This document shows, in pieces, positions 1 to 13,700 of a DNA stretch of 64,000 nucleotides (the stretch's first letter is position 1; each line of letters opens with the position of its first letter). The stretch covers positions 955,786 through 1,019,785 of the forward strand of contig NMRA01000024.1 of the NCBI GenBank assembly GCA_002633005.1, in the 5' to 3' direction. This DNA is from Phoronis australis (taxonomy: Eukaryota; Phoronida; Phoronidae). The notes below the pieces were generated by a model. That model was not told where the DNA came from, searched no databases, and worked only from the letters and a program-made list of their open reading frames with translations. A program made the position numbers and the translations under genes.

Positions 1-316
1 GTGTTGGGTAGTGGTGAAGAGGTCATGTGACCGGCAGATATTGCAAAAATGGCAGGACACCGCCCTCTGTGCATGATCCTCAGTATTTAAGTGTCAAAAA
101 TCGAAAAATTAAGCCGCTTACGCATATGAAATCGGTCTGACACCTAACTCAAGGCTTGATTTCAAAACCATTGACGACTCGATAAACCCTTCAGCTCGAG
201 TTGGCCAAATCTCAAAATTGCAAATTCGATAATGGCACAAGCGAGTATGCATTTATTACCTGTAGCCTGAGATACCGAGGCATTCAACAAAAATTCGGTA
301 TCGGATAAGTGTAATT

Positions 317-725
317 ATGGTTTTTAACCCCAAAATACTTCCGTTAAGAATTCAACTGTATGAATCTCTGTTGGAGACAAAACGTAATAAGACGCCTGGT
401 AATGGTGGCATCAGCTGTGAATTTTATAAAACCTTTTGGAAGGTAATTAAAGACGATTTATTGGTGAGTGTCACATACAGCTTTGGAAACCGTCACATGT
501 CCAATTCTCAAAAGCAAGGCCAAAAAGTAAACAGTCCGAGGAATTACTATCTTGAGACAATTGCAGACCTATCTCTCTTTTGAACTGTGACTATAAATTA
601 ATAACTAAAACAATCTCAAACAAAATATATTGACTATTTCATTCATTCAGATCAAACATCCTACCTGAAACGTTATCGGCCAACATATATACATTTAATT
701 GACGATGTTTGAGTTTTATAACAGG
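317..725 (+). mobile_element. L1/Tx1-like LINE reverse transcriptase fragment, broken
   Basis: Translation from 317 reads like the N-terminal reverse transcriptase region of L1/Tx1-type ORF2: a KTPGN-G-S-EFYKTFW block, then a SQKQG block. After a frame change near 570 it continues as PISLLNCDYKLITKTISN, and after another break as a degraded DQTSYLK...IRLIDD-like stretch to about 725. The order of blocks matches this LINE group, but stop codons and at least two frame changes make it a dead fragment. Neither element end is visible. The clade call is from motif recognition only. Confidence 0.8.
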
Positions 726-1760
726 AAGCACACACCCCTCCCTAATCACATTGTATTCCTCGATTGAAGAAAGCGTGTAATACTTAATGTTTGGATTTTG
801 TATTTCTCAATCCTTAAAAGCTTTTCATTTGTGTGACGTTCTTATCAATAGAATCCGCACATTGTATTAAAATAATTAAACAATATACACGATACTTTTT
901 AACCCCTTCTGTCTTATTGTAAGAAAATTGACACCTAACGTTAACGTAAAGTTAAACAAATGGAGTGAATGCGAGACGTGAATGGGTGTATGAAAGGCAC
1001 CCCCCTTTCCCTTTCTTCTCTCCCTTTTTATAATAATGTCATGCTAATTATTCTCCCAATCGCTATCAGTAATTTTCAAAATACTTGTTCTATATGATGT
1101 ACTGTTCTTTATGTGGTAAGGACATATAGCTGAAGTCACCCAACACCAGCCATAACCACTAATCATTAATAATAAGGCTTCTGGGTAAATAAATGTATTA
1201 AAAAATGAAATGCCCATTAAGATTTACTTGAGCTCTACACAAAATCCAAACATGTCAATGCATGAAAATTTGGTTTGTTTTAACATGTAACTTCTTGCAT
1301 AGAACACCCACTGCAACAGAATAATGGACCAAAAACAATCGACAAACAGTGATATTATTTTTACAAGAACAACTGGTAACTTTTTATTAATTATTAAAAT
1401 TATATAATTTTTATTGCAGTTGCCTCACCCCATACAGACTATTGGAGCAAGACCAACCAGCTTCAATTTGAATGAAGGACAAGTATGCGACGACGCTACT
1501 TTGAAAGTATAAATTCGCCAGCTAAGAAATTTGTTGTTTTCAACACCAAAACATGATTTACTGTATCATTAAATTAAGCAATTTTACAAAAACACTGCCT
1601 CGTTTCATCATATCAATGGCTTTCTTTTAATCTGTAAATCTTGAATAAAACACACAACGTCCAATTCCAAATATCACTATGCGGAGATCTCGTTCTTTTC
1701 AACAAATGTAATCTTCTATTGTCGCCTTTTATAATAAAGGGTCAAGGTCACAATGCAACA
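726..1760. other. Intergenic, no gene seen
   Basis: AT-rich sequence downstream of the PPAN stop, with only short open frames and no recognisable protein. It should contain the PPAN 3' untranslated region on the minus strand; I could not pick a polyadenylation signal with confidence. Confidence 0.5.
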
Positions 1761-4700
1761 TCATTTGCGGCTGGACGTCTTTGCGTGCTTAAACTTTTTC
1801 GTCTTTAACTTTCCACCAAGTTTTGAAACAACGCCATGTTTTTTCTTAGAAAACTTAAAGCGTTTATCGTCTGATTTCCGAGGTTGGCGATTAGAATTAC
1901 TCCCATGACCAGAATCTGGATGCTTGTTTTGAGGGAAACTTTTGTTGGGACCGCTGAGCTTGGGTCTCTTGCGTCGCATAAAACTTTTGTCTGTGTTCTT
2001 CCTCTTCCTTCCGGCAGTGGGAAACAACTCTGCATGGAAATGAAACAAATTCAGTAGTTGTGAAACAAAGTCGTGAGGATGCAAACTTCACTGAACACTA
2101 AGACACCAAGGATGAAAGAAAGCAAACAATAATTATGAGACAGAAAAAACAGAAAATGAATAAAAACGTGAAAGACCCAAAGTCCCTTAAATGTTGCCAA
2201 TTAATACAAAGGGAGAACAATTAAGAAAACATTGAAACAATTAACTGACTGGGTGAATAACGGTGTTGTGCAAGTAGTGCCTTTATTTGATTTATTAAGC
2301 ACTCAATTGAAGCATTTTCTTTAAAAAAACAATAAGCCATCAAAGACTCAAATCACAAAACTAAGGTTTATGTTCTTCATCCAAGTTTTTTGTTTTGGCG
2401 TAAATACATTGCCTTTGAAAGTAGCTGATTTCTATACAATATCAACATTTACCGTTTTGGGGTCTGAACTATGTGTCTAGAGGTAACTGATTTTTATACA
2501 AGATCAGTACGTACAGTAATACTCCTTCTTCAAGCCTAAACTGAATAAATGATACAGCAACAAAATTACCCGAGTCAGGTTCCACTCCAACTTCGTCTCT
2601 GTAATATTCCCGATCATCATCATCTGAGGAAGCACCCGCCTCACCTTCAACTGAACACAGATTACAGTAAAATATTGATATACGTTCATTTAGCAATTTT
2701 GCGGGTCAGTTATTGACATTAACATGAATAACTTGACTATATTGATGTACACAACCAGGCACCTATTCGTAAACCAGTTTGAGGGAACGTCTCATAAAAC
2801 TTTAGTTTCTGAGTTACAGTGTGATCTGGTGGGACAAACCTCATGAAAAAAAAATTATTTGAAAAAGTCACAGCTATTGAGATTAGAGTGCTTGATAAAG
2901 AACAATCCTTGTTTGAGAGGAGGCCTCACAAGAGGAAAGTTAAGACTCATTCCCTGCACAGGCATGCCAAGTGAGATTTGTTCAAACTGGGTGATTCCTG
3001 ATTCAGGGCCCTGTAGTTAATATCCAGGAAGAGAGAGTGCTATGCACTTTGGCGAGACGCTGAAACAAACAGTTCTCGAGTGGAGGGAAGGGTTCAGTTC
3101 AGCATTACCAGGCGAACACTTCTCTTAAATGTTTTCCAGAAGACTAGAATTATGATTCACCTGGTTACATAACAATGTTCATTATCTAGGATAACTTCTA
3201 TTTGGAGACGAAGGAATAAATTTTGTCAGCAATTCAAAATAACACATACGTGTTTGTACTAATGTATATGATTAACAAAATGTTATAAAAAATTTATTGG
3301 CAAAAAAGACAATCGTACACACATATTCAAGGTTGGGTTTCAAACCACGAAACCTACAGTTGTGAACATAACTTTCAAGTAATAGTAGACAACACATACT
3401 GAGCGCATCTTCCGTGGTTTTACTGGAGACATTCTGACTCTTGCGTCGGAGTTCCTGTCTCTCCCGCTCTCTCTTTTCAATTCTCGCCTGCTGTTCACTT
3501 CTTCGCTGCGCCTTCAGCAAGCTGTGGAAAATTGTTGAAATTCATGCACATCCTATCATTCCGTAGACATACAAGACAAGTTTTACAAGCAGAGCAGAGA
3601 CCTGACAGCACTTAGGTCGATGCGTCTATAGTTGAAATGGTGCATTGTATCAGAAACGCATTTTTGCTCACATGTTTTGCCTCAATTGCAGGCGTAGATG
3701 TCCCTAGTACAGGTGAATGACAGGATGTGTTTGTACGATTTTACTTCATCTCAGAGCGTTTCAATGACTACTCAATCATAAATAGAAAGCAAATTCACAT
3801 CCTCTACACTGGATAACTTCTATAACTTTGCCATCATTCATGAAATATTAAATTTGTGCCTTAGTTCGACAGAAATGTTTCACCGGTGCACGTACACATC
3901 AATTGAATATCTTAGAGTTTTGGACTCAAATAAAGGTTTCTTACTCGTTTTCATATCATTATACAGGCAAAGTCTCGCAATTAACAAGCACACACGTTTA
4001 CCAAAAATCACCCATAGATGGCGTCATCATGACAATGACTGACATACCGTTTCTTCTCGTGCATAGCTTTGATGCTGACTATCTCATCCTCTGTTTTCTC
4101 CACCAGTCTGTGATACAACACGTCGCCCTTGCTGATGCCCTCTTCCACCTTCATCAGTTGTAACGTCATCCTAGGGCCTATCTCAGTAAGCCTGCAATAC
4201 AACAGTCAAGCAAACATGGCACAGGTGCATTGTTCACTTAGAGCTTCAGTTCATACTGGACTATGCTTCTTGTAGACAGAATTTGTTGAATTATTTTGCA
4301 ATTATGAGGTTGGAAGAAGTCCTTTATAAAACTGTTTAATGTTATGAATGCAAAGTCGCTCAAGGAAATCTGTTTACAAGAGGATTAATCCAAGTTTGCA
4401 TAATCAGCAACAGCCACATTGTGGGATCCAACCAGACTGAGAGATTCTATCTGAAAAAAGCAAAATCCAGTGTGTCTGAAGGACCCAACTAAAGGGGTTT
4501 TTCACCTTACTTAATACCGTACAAATTCAACAGAATTTTAATGTGTATCATGAATGTCCCCCATTCAATAAAGTTAAAACTTGCACTAGAGTACAAAGTG
4601 ATAATCATTGCTAACATTATACAACCTTTCAGATGTTGGACCCCTTCAGTAGCAAATTGATGACATCAAATGACTACATGACATCACAAACTGATGACAT

Positions 4701-7700
4701 CATATCATAGACTGCATAGCATCACAAACTGATGACATCATTGATTGTATGACATCAAACATTGTTGATAATATTCATAGCAAAGTAAAGCAATATAACT
4801 GAACTTCGGTGATTTTGTAACTTTGTGGAGAATCTGGAGAACCAAAACAGTAGCAGACCTTGCCACCCTCTACAGGGATTTAGTTTAACTAAAACTGACC
4901 AGACTAAAAGTTAGAGGCCCATATTTTTTGAAGGCTATGAATGGCCAACATAATGAAGAGATGGAGTCACACCAGGTAACAGGAACAGGTACGTATCTGA
5001 ATAAATGGTCGTTGTACTTAGAACGATATTGTTACCAATAAACATTATAGAGAAAAGGAAATTTGTGGAAGGAAAATGTGCAACTTAATAGTAAGTTCAC
5101 CGAAAGCATGCTGTAAGCGTAGTCATCCATTCAAAAGAATTGACTTTCGTGCAGAAGAATTCAAAGACATATCATTGAAGCCATGACATACAAATCTGGT
5201 CTTGCCAATACTGCAAAATTATTAATTTTCAAAAATTGTATTACTACTGCAGTACAAACTAGATTAAAAATGCGTTGCCCACTCTGTGTTCAGCTTTGAT
5301 TATGGTTTACCGTCGTAAACCCAGTCAGTCGTCAAGAGACAGTTAACCTTTCACATAAAAACTTCATTTCCCGCAACAGAATTATAATAAAATCAGTGAA
5401 ATGTTCAGATATGTGATCAATCTTGATAAAAAATGCTTGAGTCGTCCTCATTTCCACAGAATAGAATCAGCACATTACAATAAAAAAAAACGCCAATCTC
5501 GCTGCGCGTACTTGAATCGGTCACATTTTCAGTCGAATACTTCAGTTTCCTGCAATACGATTATAACACTGAGTGGCCAGTTGGGCAACAGAACTAGTGA
5601 AATAAGTCACCTTGCGTGACTGGGTGACAGCATTCCCCGCTCTATCAGCATCCATTTTGTTTTTCAAACATTCTGTATGACAAAGAACACCACGCCCAGT
5701 GAGTGAACTACAGCCAGCATGACTCACCGTATGGCACTCTTGGCTGACTTCATGTTACCCCTGCTGGACATCTCCTGTGGCAAAACCACTTCCTCGGTGT
5801 CTAGCTCACCTTCACTCTCTGATAATTGACCACTTCTGCAATACATGGAAACACCGGTCACTAACTGCACACCGTCACACAACGTACCAATGGCAGTAGC
5901 TGTTTACTAAATATAAAGCCTTGTGCCGGCGTGGGTAAAAAACTGGCGAAATAAAATCCTTGAGTAAGCTAAATTATTTACTCGTGTTGGGAAGATTGGC
6001 GTTCCACCATTATCCTGCTGGCTAAGTTGTGGAGTGATCTTATGCATCGGCTTTCGGCGCCATGAAATATAGCGTCTTCTATTGGGCCCTTTTCTTATTT
6101 TGCCAATTCTTCAGTCAACGGTTCTTCTTCCACGAGGTTGTGTATGTGCCACAACAAATTATCAGAACTGGTTTCATTTCATTATAAGTTTTAGTACTCC
6201 AATATCAACAACCGAATTTAAGAACAAAGTTTGTTGCTTTGGAGCTGCCATCTTCTCCCAAAAGATGTCACTAAAAATTAGGAAATGGCTCGTGTGCGTG
6301 TCACGAGAGTAGTTTTCAAAACGATGATAGACTTTTCTTTGCTACAAAAGGCAGAGAATTGTGCAAGCAAATGACATTGATTAGACTGTTTTCCACTTTA
6401 ACGGCTGCAACGGGTGAGTGTCACTTGACTCCCAGATTTTGCATGCACCCCGCCGGTCATTAGCTCTACACATTGATGTAAGATTCATGACAAGAAGATG
6501 AGCAGAATTACCCAGGCTGTGTAAAATTTCAGAGTCCAACGGAGCTCACCTAGCTGTATTTTGATGACAGTCTTCATACAGGTAGCTGGCAGGCTATAAT
6601 GACAGCACCACCTTCTAACCAAATATGACTGCTACACATATCTCACTGCATATGACACCCATTACAACACTTGACTCCAAATTTTGTTTACAAAAAACAA
6701 AGGTCACTGAATTGGTCCTTGAAGATAAAATCCAAATGGAACAGTGATAACGTTTAGATATCAGCCAATAAACAAATTTGCATTGTGGACTTGGTAGGTT
6801 GGACACTTTCCATGTCTAAAACACCAATACAGTAGGGGTTTGAACATCTGAAAGCTATTATTGAATGACTTGCATAAAGGAACAAGATCGATAAATAAAA
6901 ATATAGGAACCTCATTCGAACACATCAAATCACTTACAAAGAATGATCGGAAATTAAGGCACCCAATGAGTACAGTACTGTTCAGTTCATGACTGTTTTG
7001 TCAGAACAGGTGGCAACAACGCAACACCAAGCCATCCAGCAGATCCCACACCATGTACCAGCCTTCCGCTGCTGCCACCTAGCCCGTAGTGTAGACATTC
7101 AGGTCTCAAACCTATTGACAAAACATTAATCTACGCTCTACTGCTACAATAAATATTAAATCACGTCACAACAGAAGGTGGCGCTTACTTCATGACGTAT
7201 TCGCTGACATCCTCATAGCGTGACATATCGGGTATCTTGGCTGCCACCAGTTTCTTCACAGATCTACTCATTCCGGTTGGTACAGCTCTGATGTTGCTGC
7301 AAGAAAATGATAGTGTAATTAAAACCCATGCTGACAAAATTTGTGCACAATAAATAACCAAGAGTGGTCACAACTGAGCCGTAAACACTATCCTTCAAAG
7401 GGTGTCTAACACACACACGCACACACACGCATGCAGCCAGACACACACACACCCAATAGCTAAGGTAAGGTGGAAATTGCTGCTCTGTGCATGACAATGA
7501 ACAGCTGATGTCAATTTGACATGCAAAAGCAGTCCCGTCTGCATGTAACCGCAGCCGATAATCACTTCCGCCTTGCCCCAGGTTTGCGGCCACACAGCGA
7601 CTAGAACTGGCACAAGTTACCCTAGAATAAGTTACTATACGTCAATAAGGTGGTGCAAGTTGTCACAAGTGGGGTAAGTTGCACTAGTATAAATAGCATC

Positions 7701-10700
7701 CACACAGCCTCACAGGAGTAACTTGTTCTAGGCTAAGTCTGTGTGTGGATGGCACATATGTCAAGATCCATCAAAAAGTCTGTCCAGCCATTTTTACAAT
7801 AATCAAAGAACAAAAAATATCATGTTAAAAACTACGGGCGATTTCCACAGTCCCTCCCAAATAGAAGGCTGTGGGGCTATATTCAGAAAATCTTTTGACT
7901 ATAGGGCAATGGGCCTACTTTTCGAGCCAAATTAAAAAATATCCAAAGTTTATAACGTTGCAGTGTACATTTTAACAAGGTATTGTAGACCTGAACGAGT
8001 ATCGTATTCAACATTTAAGTACACAGTGCCCATGAAAAATGAATCCTCTCAAATTAAAATGCTGCAGCAGATGAAAGAAGAGATTTTCTGAGATAACCCC
8101 ATCACAAAACTGAACCCACAACCTCAGAGGTCGCAGTCTAAACCCATGCTGGTGGAACTAAACCGCACTCAATAAATGACCGAGTATTTTAAGCCTATTT
8201 AAAGGTGCAATGTCTCGTTAATACCGTGAATATTTAAAGTTGTACTGCCACCTAGTTACTACCCGGAGAACTATGTGTACAAGAATAATCAGGAAAAGAA
8301 ACAACTTGTACAAAAGTTGCGTTTTTAAAGAAAAACCGATGTACTTAAAACAGGTGTGAATACATAAAAAACCTAGTAACTCCAAATACTACACAATCAT
8401 TATTTGATAGCGAAGTAAACACATAATAAAAACTGTGCCTTGTTTCATTAGGATAACGATGAAATATTACCATACTCATTTACATAAAAATAGTCGGATA
8501 GTTTTCGGTACACTGGAGGACCCGGGGTTGTTTGTAAATTAGTACTTAATTTGCATATTCACAATTAATGAGACTATGCACTTTTAACTGGTACTCACTG
8601 GCCTTAACTTCAGCAAATGATTGGCAGACAACGGAAAGAACTGGCGATTTGTAATAAAATCACTAAAAATATATTCAGTTGTTTTATAGTTCTAGCAATA
8701 GTCAATAACTTCAAGACGTCCATCCAACAATTCCAAAAATGCATTTTCCAGGACCATGTCCCTTTAATCAACAAAGAGCCAAACTAATACCCATTCAAAG
8801 TGGCCAGAACTTATATCGTACCCCTTGTTTCTAGTTGCAACATCAGACCTGAATATTCAGTAATATATTTAGATCAGTACACATGCGTGTAAAACAAATA
8901 CGCATCAACATAACATGTAACGACACTGTGTCCAACTTACTAGTGACGAAATTCTAGTGTTTCGTTTTCCCGGTCATAATTTAGAAGGAGGCATCTCCGT
9001 ATGTCATTCAGTTTTACCTAAAATACAGAACATTAAATACATATCTATTAAATGGGTAAATGCACCTCTAAGCAAATTTTTAAAAACCAAATTTTCTACA
9101 AAATCTGCTAAATATCATGTTTCAGTAAATGAGTCCATGATGGAAATATTAATCTATGAAAAAGTAGCATTCTGCTGACCAAGCCTTCAAGACAGAAAAA
9201 CAAGATCTTGCAGGACCTCACAAAATCACACGAATGAAAGGCAAGTGCTTTGCGAGTATGTTCGGTAGCTTTAGTAGTTTATCCTAGCAAAATGGCAGCC
9301 ACCGAAGAGGTTGGTCATTAAAGTTGGAATGTTGAAGTTTGGTACTGAAGTCATGAATTACGGGAAAGAGTTCAGTAAGCGAAGACTTTTCACCCCAAGT
9401 TCAAGGTAATGTCCGAGTTTACTGAATGCTGTACTGTGCTCCACTTGTTCAGACAGGGTACTGGCATGTGAGTGGAGGAAAAACATCAAGACACGGGTAA
9501 CCATACATTGTGACCTATGACCTTCATTGTGACCTATGACCTTCATTGTGACCTATGACCTTACGCCACTTTCTGGCTCAGTATCACAAGGCTTGCACTT
9601 CGTCAATGTAAGGGTCTGTCCGTGCGTCGCAAAGCACCATTTAACGAGATCGTAACCCTTTAGTGGCCAGTTTCCTTAATTTTTAGTTTTAAATTCGCTA
9701 AATGAAAACAAAAATTTAACCAAAACTAAAACATATCATTTTATATTGTTATCCAACTTGCTTAAAATTTTCTAAATTTGTTCACCAAGACATTTAAATG
9801 ATGCTCATAGGAGGAGACTTTGCGAAAGACTGGAGATGTTTCGAAGAAGCCAGACAAACTCTTGTATCTGCACAATAAGAATGTGTGTCATGTCCCTTAG
9901 TGGAGTTACTCGATAGCTAAATTAATCCCATAAAGCATGGCACGTTGTCGCACCCCAACTCAGTCAACATGATAATGAAAATGAATTCCTCTTCAGTTAT
10001 CAGAAATTTGAATCAAACAGATCTGAACTGCCGAAGAGAACTGTCTTCGCTTTAGATCACTGATCGCTAAAAACTGGTCTGGTCCTTGCTTCAAGGGTGA
10101 GCAGACTCTGGGTTTGAAAAGACCTGACTGTGTCTTATAGCTTGAGACAACGGTCAGCGCCTAAAATGACTCGTGACGATAAACCAACTTATTGAGCTTA
10201 ATCCCAAACAGTAACGCCTTTTGGTTGTTTTCAAGCCCAGAAATTCCATCTCGTTTGAGTAAAGTGAGTGGATGGCTGGCGGGAATGTGGATTTGTAGCA
10301 GCTTTAACTTGTACCTGTGCGACAATAAAAGACATTATGTCCACAACTTTGTTACACCAGACTGTAGAGGGAGCTCACTGCAAGCCAGTCACATAGTTAG
10401 TTCTCAGTAATTTCTCAGAACAACTGGCTAAAACTGAGTAGGAATCAAACAAATCATGAACACAATTGGGGTTAGAACCCTATGGACCGTGCCTGATTTC
10501 ACTCGCCCCAGTCCATTTTAGAACGACTTCTGCATTCTGTGAATGGGTTTGTCGTCGTAAGATTTATAACACATGGTACTCACAAAGAATTTCTCCATAA
10601 CATCCTTCAACATAGAAGGGCGTTATGACGACAAGCAGTTTCTAGGCTTGAGAAGAACCGACGGGGTGTGTCATTTTAGGCTGAGACATAATCAACCAAT

Positions 10701-13700
10701 CAGATTCACTGACCCTCATCTTGACAACACGTGCCCCAAACGCAACATTAGTTTGAGAATCTATGCTGATGAGAGGATTCGAAAACTTAAATTTTATTCA
10801 GTACAAAAAATATAGTTCACAACTGATACCTACTTTATTGATGTTAATGGACGGGAACATGTTCTGGAACACGCTGGCGACCAGCTTGAAGTGAGCGCCC
10901 TCTCCAGTCATATTGTTCATCACCAGCAGGGGGTGGTGCTGGAACTGTTTGGGCTCCATATTGGGTTTCTTCAGAGAGTTGATCACGTCACGTGACAATG
11001 TGTACGACTTCACTACAGAAAAAAACAAGAGGAGTCTGCATCCCCCGAGCTAACAATGGGCCAAATTAATTCATCTCAATGTGCTGAATTTTAATTTCAA
11101 TGATAATTTGACAAAGGAACCTACATCAATTCCTTAATTTCAGAATAATCAATTATATGTTAATAAGCGTCCAGTTATGGAGATGAGAATAACTATAACT
11201 AGATTAGTTTCAAAGATGACGTAATTTCAGACACTGAAAAGTTTAACAAATTTAGAAGTTTTCATACAAATTGAGACCAAGATTGTGACATCGAAACAAA
11301 CTAGAATTAAAAAATAATCAAAGAGTTGTCCAAAACTATGTCAAAAGAAACAAAAGCCAGAGAGTGCGAAATTTTCTGTCAAGTTCTGGTGTCCACTTTA
11401 GAGATGATTGTCCAAAATTAATGCATTAGTAGTTGTCATACCTTTAAAGGTTAAGGTTGGTCCATGCGGTGTGCGCGCTATCCTCAGATTGACAGAGACG
11501 TCTGTTTTGGAGAACATGAGAATATGACTAACGTGGAATACACCAGCAATGCTGACAAAGTCTTTCAGCACATTTTTCTTCCTCGTCTAAAAAGGTGAGA
11601 CAGTAAAATCATACACATATCAGTATAGAAATTAGTTTACCGCATGCCCTTTTAAAAACATTTGCAACATTTTAACCCCGTCACTGTCAAGTTTTTAAAA
11701 ACTATATTACCCGAATGCTAATTATAACAGGGTACATATCAAAATGTAACATTTATAACGTCATACCTTGAGAAGATATTTGCCAGGTAAAATATTCAAT
11801 ATTTCAGGTGAAAAAACACTCAAAAACTATCAAAAATTTTCATTGAAAAATTCTGTTTGGTAGAAATACATACTTCGCCAGCCCAGGTTTGTATTTCATT
11901 GCACATTTCAAACTCAGATCCTGAATCGAGAATCATTTCGTATTTGAGTAGTTAAAAATCGACGTCAGATATTTTAGAGCCCACCGCATCTATTGCATTT
12001 CAAAAGGTAATTTTTCAGAAATTTCTTCAAAGAATGGGAGAAAATCAAAAAAACTTTCGGTTGGAGTTTGGTAAAACTGCCATGATAATGTCTTGAAATG
12101 GTTATCTATCTCGTGAAATTTAAGATCATGAAGGAAGTTTGAGGAAATAATCCTTACAGCTCTTGCCAAATGTTAGCGTCATCACTGTTTTGGTAATTAT
12201 AAGTAAATCCAAAGAATAAATTGTAATTCATTCATACATTAACTGATAATTCATTAATATTCAGAATATTGTTGATTGTTTGAAAGTGACATATTTGTAA
12301 GTATGTCACCTTTAGTTTCGAAGCAGTATAAGGCTCCAGCACCCGCCTAACATCGTGAATCAGCTCTTGAACATTCTTGCCCACTGGGCCACGATTGATT
12401 ACAAACGAGTGTGGTGCTGACTTCAGCGCCTCCTCTTGTTCACCTTTCTGTTTAGATCGAGATTTCTTCGCAGACTTGCCCTGTGCAAAAAACAAAGCAA
12501 ACTTAATACAAAAATACAGAAATTCAACAAAATATGATATTTGATGGTGTAGCCGTGTCATCATTTTTGTCCCGATCAGGTGATCAGGATGACGTCTAAG
12601 AATATTTCAGCAAGATAATCACAAAATTGGGACCCTGGCGTGATAATACGGTACAAGCGGTGGAGTAGGCAGTGGCACATCCCCTCATGCCATGTAGGCC
12701 AACAGATCGTGAGTAAAATACTCTGGTTAAGTCACATCCCTATATAATCACAATTCAAGCAGAGGTACATCTCAGCAGGCTGTGGATGTCTTTAAATCCT
12801 TCCAACTCGAACAAAAGCTTTGGGAAATAGGATTTTGTTCAAATATATCACTTCGTTTGTGAATAAAATCGTGAACGGCCCATTTTTGTTGTGTGATTGC
12901 ATCACTGTGCATAACTATTGCATGTTAATTTTTTAATCATATCAAAGTTGACTTCCAAGAAAGTACAAGCCAGCACCAGACAGGTTATCCAATCGGATCG
13001 CTTAAATTCGAGTTCTGGTTGCCAGGATCGTTACTCTCATCCCTCGGCAAAATGGCATGTGACCCTAGTATTAGCTCGAGTCTTTTTCCTGTCGAAAAGT
13101 ACTAATTAAAATGTGACTTTGATGGTTTAGCCAGAGTGAGGCATAATTACCCGGTAACTGAAAATCTTCGGGCATATTGTCTATCAGTAGAAGAGCTAAT
13201 TGATTCTCAAATCAGAATTTCACAGTAACTGGTGAATTTCACTTTATCAGGAGAATTTTACTGGCTTGTGGATGCACATATCTCCCGTTCAGGAAATTTT
13301 GGTATCACCTAAAAATCAATTTTTGTTATTCCCACAAAAATGATTTGGTTATTGTTGAATTTTGGTTAAAAAGAACATTTTAAAATTTATTGCAGGTTTG
13401 TAGACTCTCGGTTTTATTGTACAATGGCGTTTACCATCTACTATGATGGTTGATTTTTAGTACTGTTAGGATAAATGCTTTCAGCATGACCTGAAGAGGT
13501 GACCAGTCAGTCAAAGCGAATTCCCGTGGTCAGTCCTAGTAATTTTTTGCAATCTATTCAAAGGTGCCAAACTTGAACTTCCCCGATTGAATACTTTTCC
13601 TTTTGACACTTCATAAAATTCACAAACCCTACTGAGAGAATATCTCCAAATTAACTACTAGTATTGTTCCATCACTGACTATGGTTGTTGATTTACAGTA

